Assembly: GCA_946639085.1 (NCBI GenBank)
Contig: CAMPBP010000096.1
Location: forward strand, 1-5,838
Length of the DNA stretch: 5,838 bases
Reading direction: 5' to 3'
Source: an uncultured Lachnospiraceae bacterium
GTDB taxonomy: Bacteria; Bacillota; Clostridia; Lachnospirales; Lachnospiraceae
In this document: positions 5,465-5,838 of the stretch, one piece after another
Numbering within the stretch: position 1 is the stretch's first letter
How the letters are laid out: each line of letters opens with the position of its first letter
The notes under the pieces: model-generated
The model's input: only the letters and a program-made list of their open reading frames with translations
Told to the model about the DNA's origin: nothing
The model's database searches: none
Translations under genes and position numbers: made by a program

Positions 5465-5838
5465 CGATCTTCGATCCGTCTTCGCCTTTTTCAAGGTCGG
5501 CAAGAGCTTCTTTTTCTTCTTTGGTAAGTTCTACCTTCTTATTTTTGCGTCTCTTAAATCTTAATTCTTCCGGTTTGAATTCAAGAAGTTCTTTCTCATC
5601 GTTTTCTTCTACAATAACCTTGACGATCTGTCTTAACACGTTAACGCTGTGAACCTGGCCTTTTTGTCCGGTAGCGACAACGGTTACTTCGTCTCCGTTA
5701 TTGGGAAGATTTCTGTTCAATTCTTCGTAGGTGTCTTCTTCATTTTTAAGACAGCACATAAGTCTGCCGCACACGCCCGAGATCTTAGTTGGATTAAGTG
5801 ATAAGTTCTGTTCTTTTGCCATCTTAATGGAAACAGGG
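5457..5838 (-). CDS. ricT: PSP1-domain regulatory protein RicT/YaaT (partial, 5' end beyond window)
   Basis: In B. subtilis RicT (YaaT) joins RicA and RicF in the Fe-S-containing Ric complex, which affects RNase Y mRNA processing, competence, sporulation and biofilm development. Only the C-terminal 126 residues are visible. The frame stays open to the window edge, reading PVSIK before the Met at 5820-5822, so that Met is internal. It is followed by MAKEQNLSLNP and by GVCGRLMCCL, the diagnostic PSP1 motif. The cysteine group CGRLMCC (C18, C23, C24 counted from that Met) is thought to ligate Fe-S clusters; no other Cys follows. After this comes a small beta-rich segment (DEVTVVATGQKGQVHSVNVL) and a charged Lys/Glu/Asp tail, longer than in B. 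subtilis as I recall it. Full-length relatives are about 270-300 residues. It overlaps trmN6 by 8 bases; a holB gene upstream would be expected from synteny. Confidence 0.93.
   Translation of the reverse strand, partial: PVSIKMAKEQNLSLNPTKISGVCGRLMCCLKNEEDTYEELNRNLPNNGDEVTVVATGQKGQVHSVNVLRQIVKVIVEENDEKELLEFKPEELRFKRRKNKKVELTKEEKEALADLEKGEDGSKIDD

Noticed and set aside
5465..5503. Longer trmN6 start at TTG 5501-5503
   Set aside because: It would add 13 residues of reading overlap with ricT (47 bases in all); the ATG at 5462-5464 fits the family N-terminus and gives a typical 8-base overlap.
5820..5822. ATG at 5820-5822 as the true start of the PSP1 protein
   Set aside because: The frame continues to the window edge with PVSIK, which matches the conserved sequence before MAKEQN in YaaT; the Met is internal.

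Overview
The window reads as an ordinary chromosomal segment of a low-to-medium GC Firmicute, most likely a Clostridia member close to Lachnospiraceae. This rests on the sequence alone: strong AGGAGG-type ribosome sites, sigma-A style promoters, a two-subunit type transketolase start, a Gram-positive style Lgt signature, and a ricT-trmN6 pair also found next to each other in Bacillus and Clostridia. All eight recognisable genes lie on the minus strand, so transcription runs from the high coordinates to the low ones. Coding density is about 95 percent. No RNA gene, mobile element, CRISPR array or phage gene was seen.

Reading in the direction of transcription, the first part (5838 to 2820) is housekeeping. 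It starts with the 3' part of ricT (Fe-S protein of the Ric/Y complex, PSP1 domain), overlapped by a tRNA adenine-N6 methyltransferase of the TrmN6/YabB type. The stop codon of that gene lies inside the -35 box of a near-consensus promoter that drives a single acyl carrier protein gene, acpP, which ends at a clear intrinsic terminator. After the terminator comes lgt (prolipoprotein diacylglyceryl transferase), overlapped by 14 bases by a TrmH/SpoU-family RNA 2'-O-methyltransferase gene.

The second part (2819 to 1) is a pentose catabolic operon. A promoter with a perfect extended -10 and a CG-centred palindrome in its leader precede an FGGY-family sugar kinase (probably the clostridial AraK-type ribulokinase), then araD (L-ribulose-5-phosphate 4-epimerase), then the N-terminal subunit of a transketolase that runs off the window. 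Together they would take L-ribulose to L-ribulose-5-P, to D-xylulose-5-P, and into the pentose phosphate pathway. The isomerase (araA), transporter, regulator and transketolase C-terminal half are not in the window.

I found no sign of an undescribed system. The points most worth checking are regulatory (the acpP promoter built over a stop codon, and the possible operator in the kinase leader) and the identity of the kinase.
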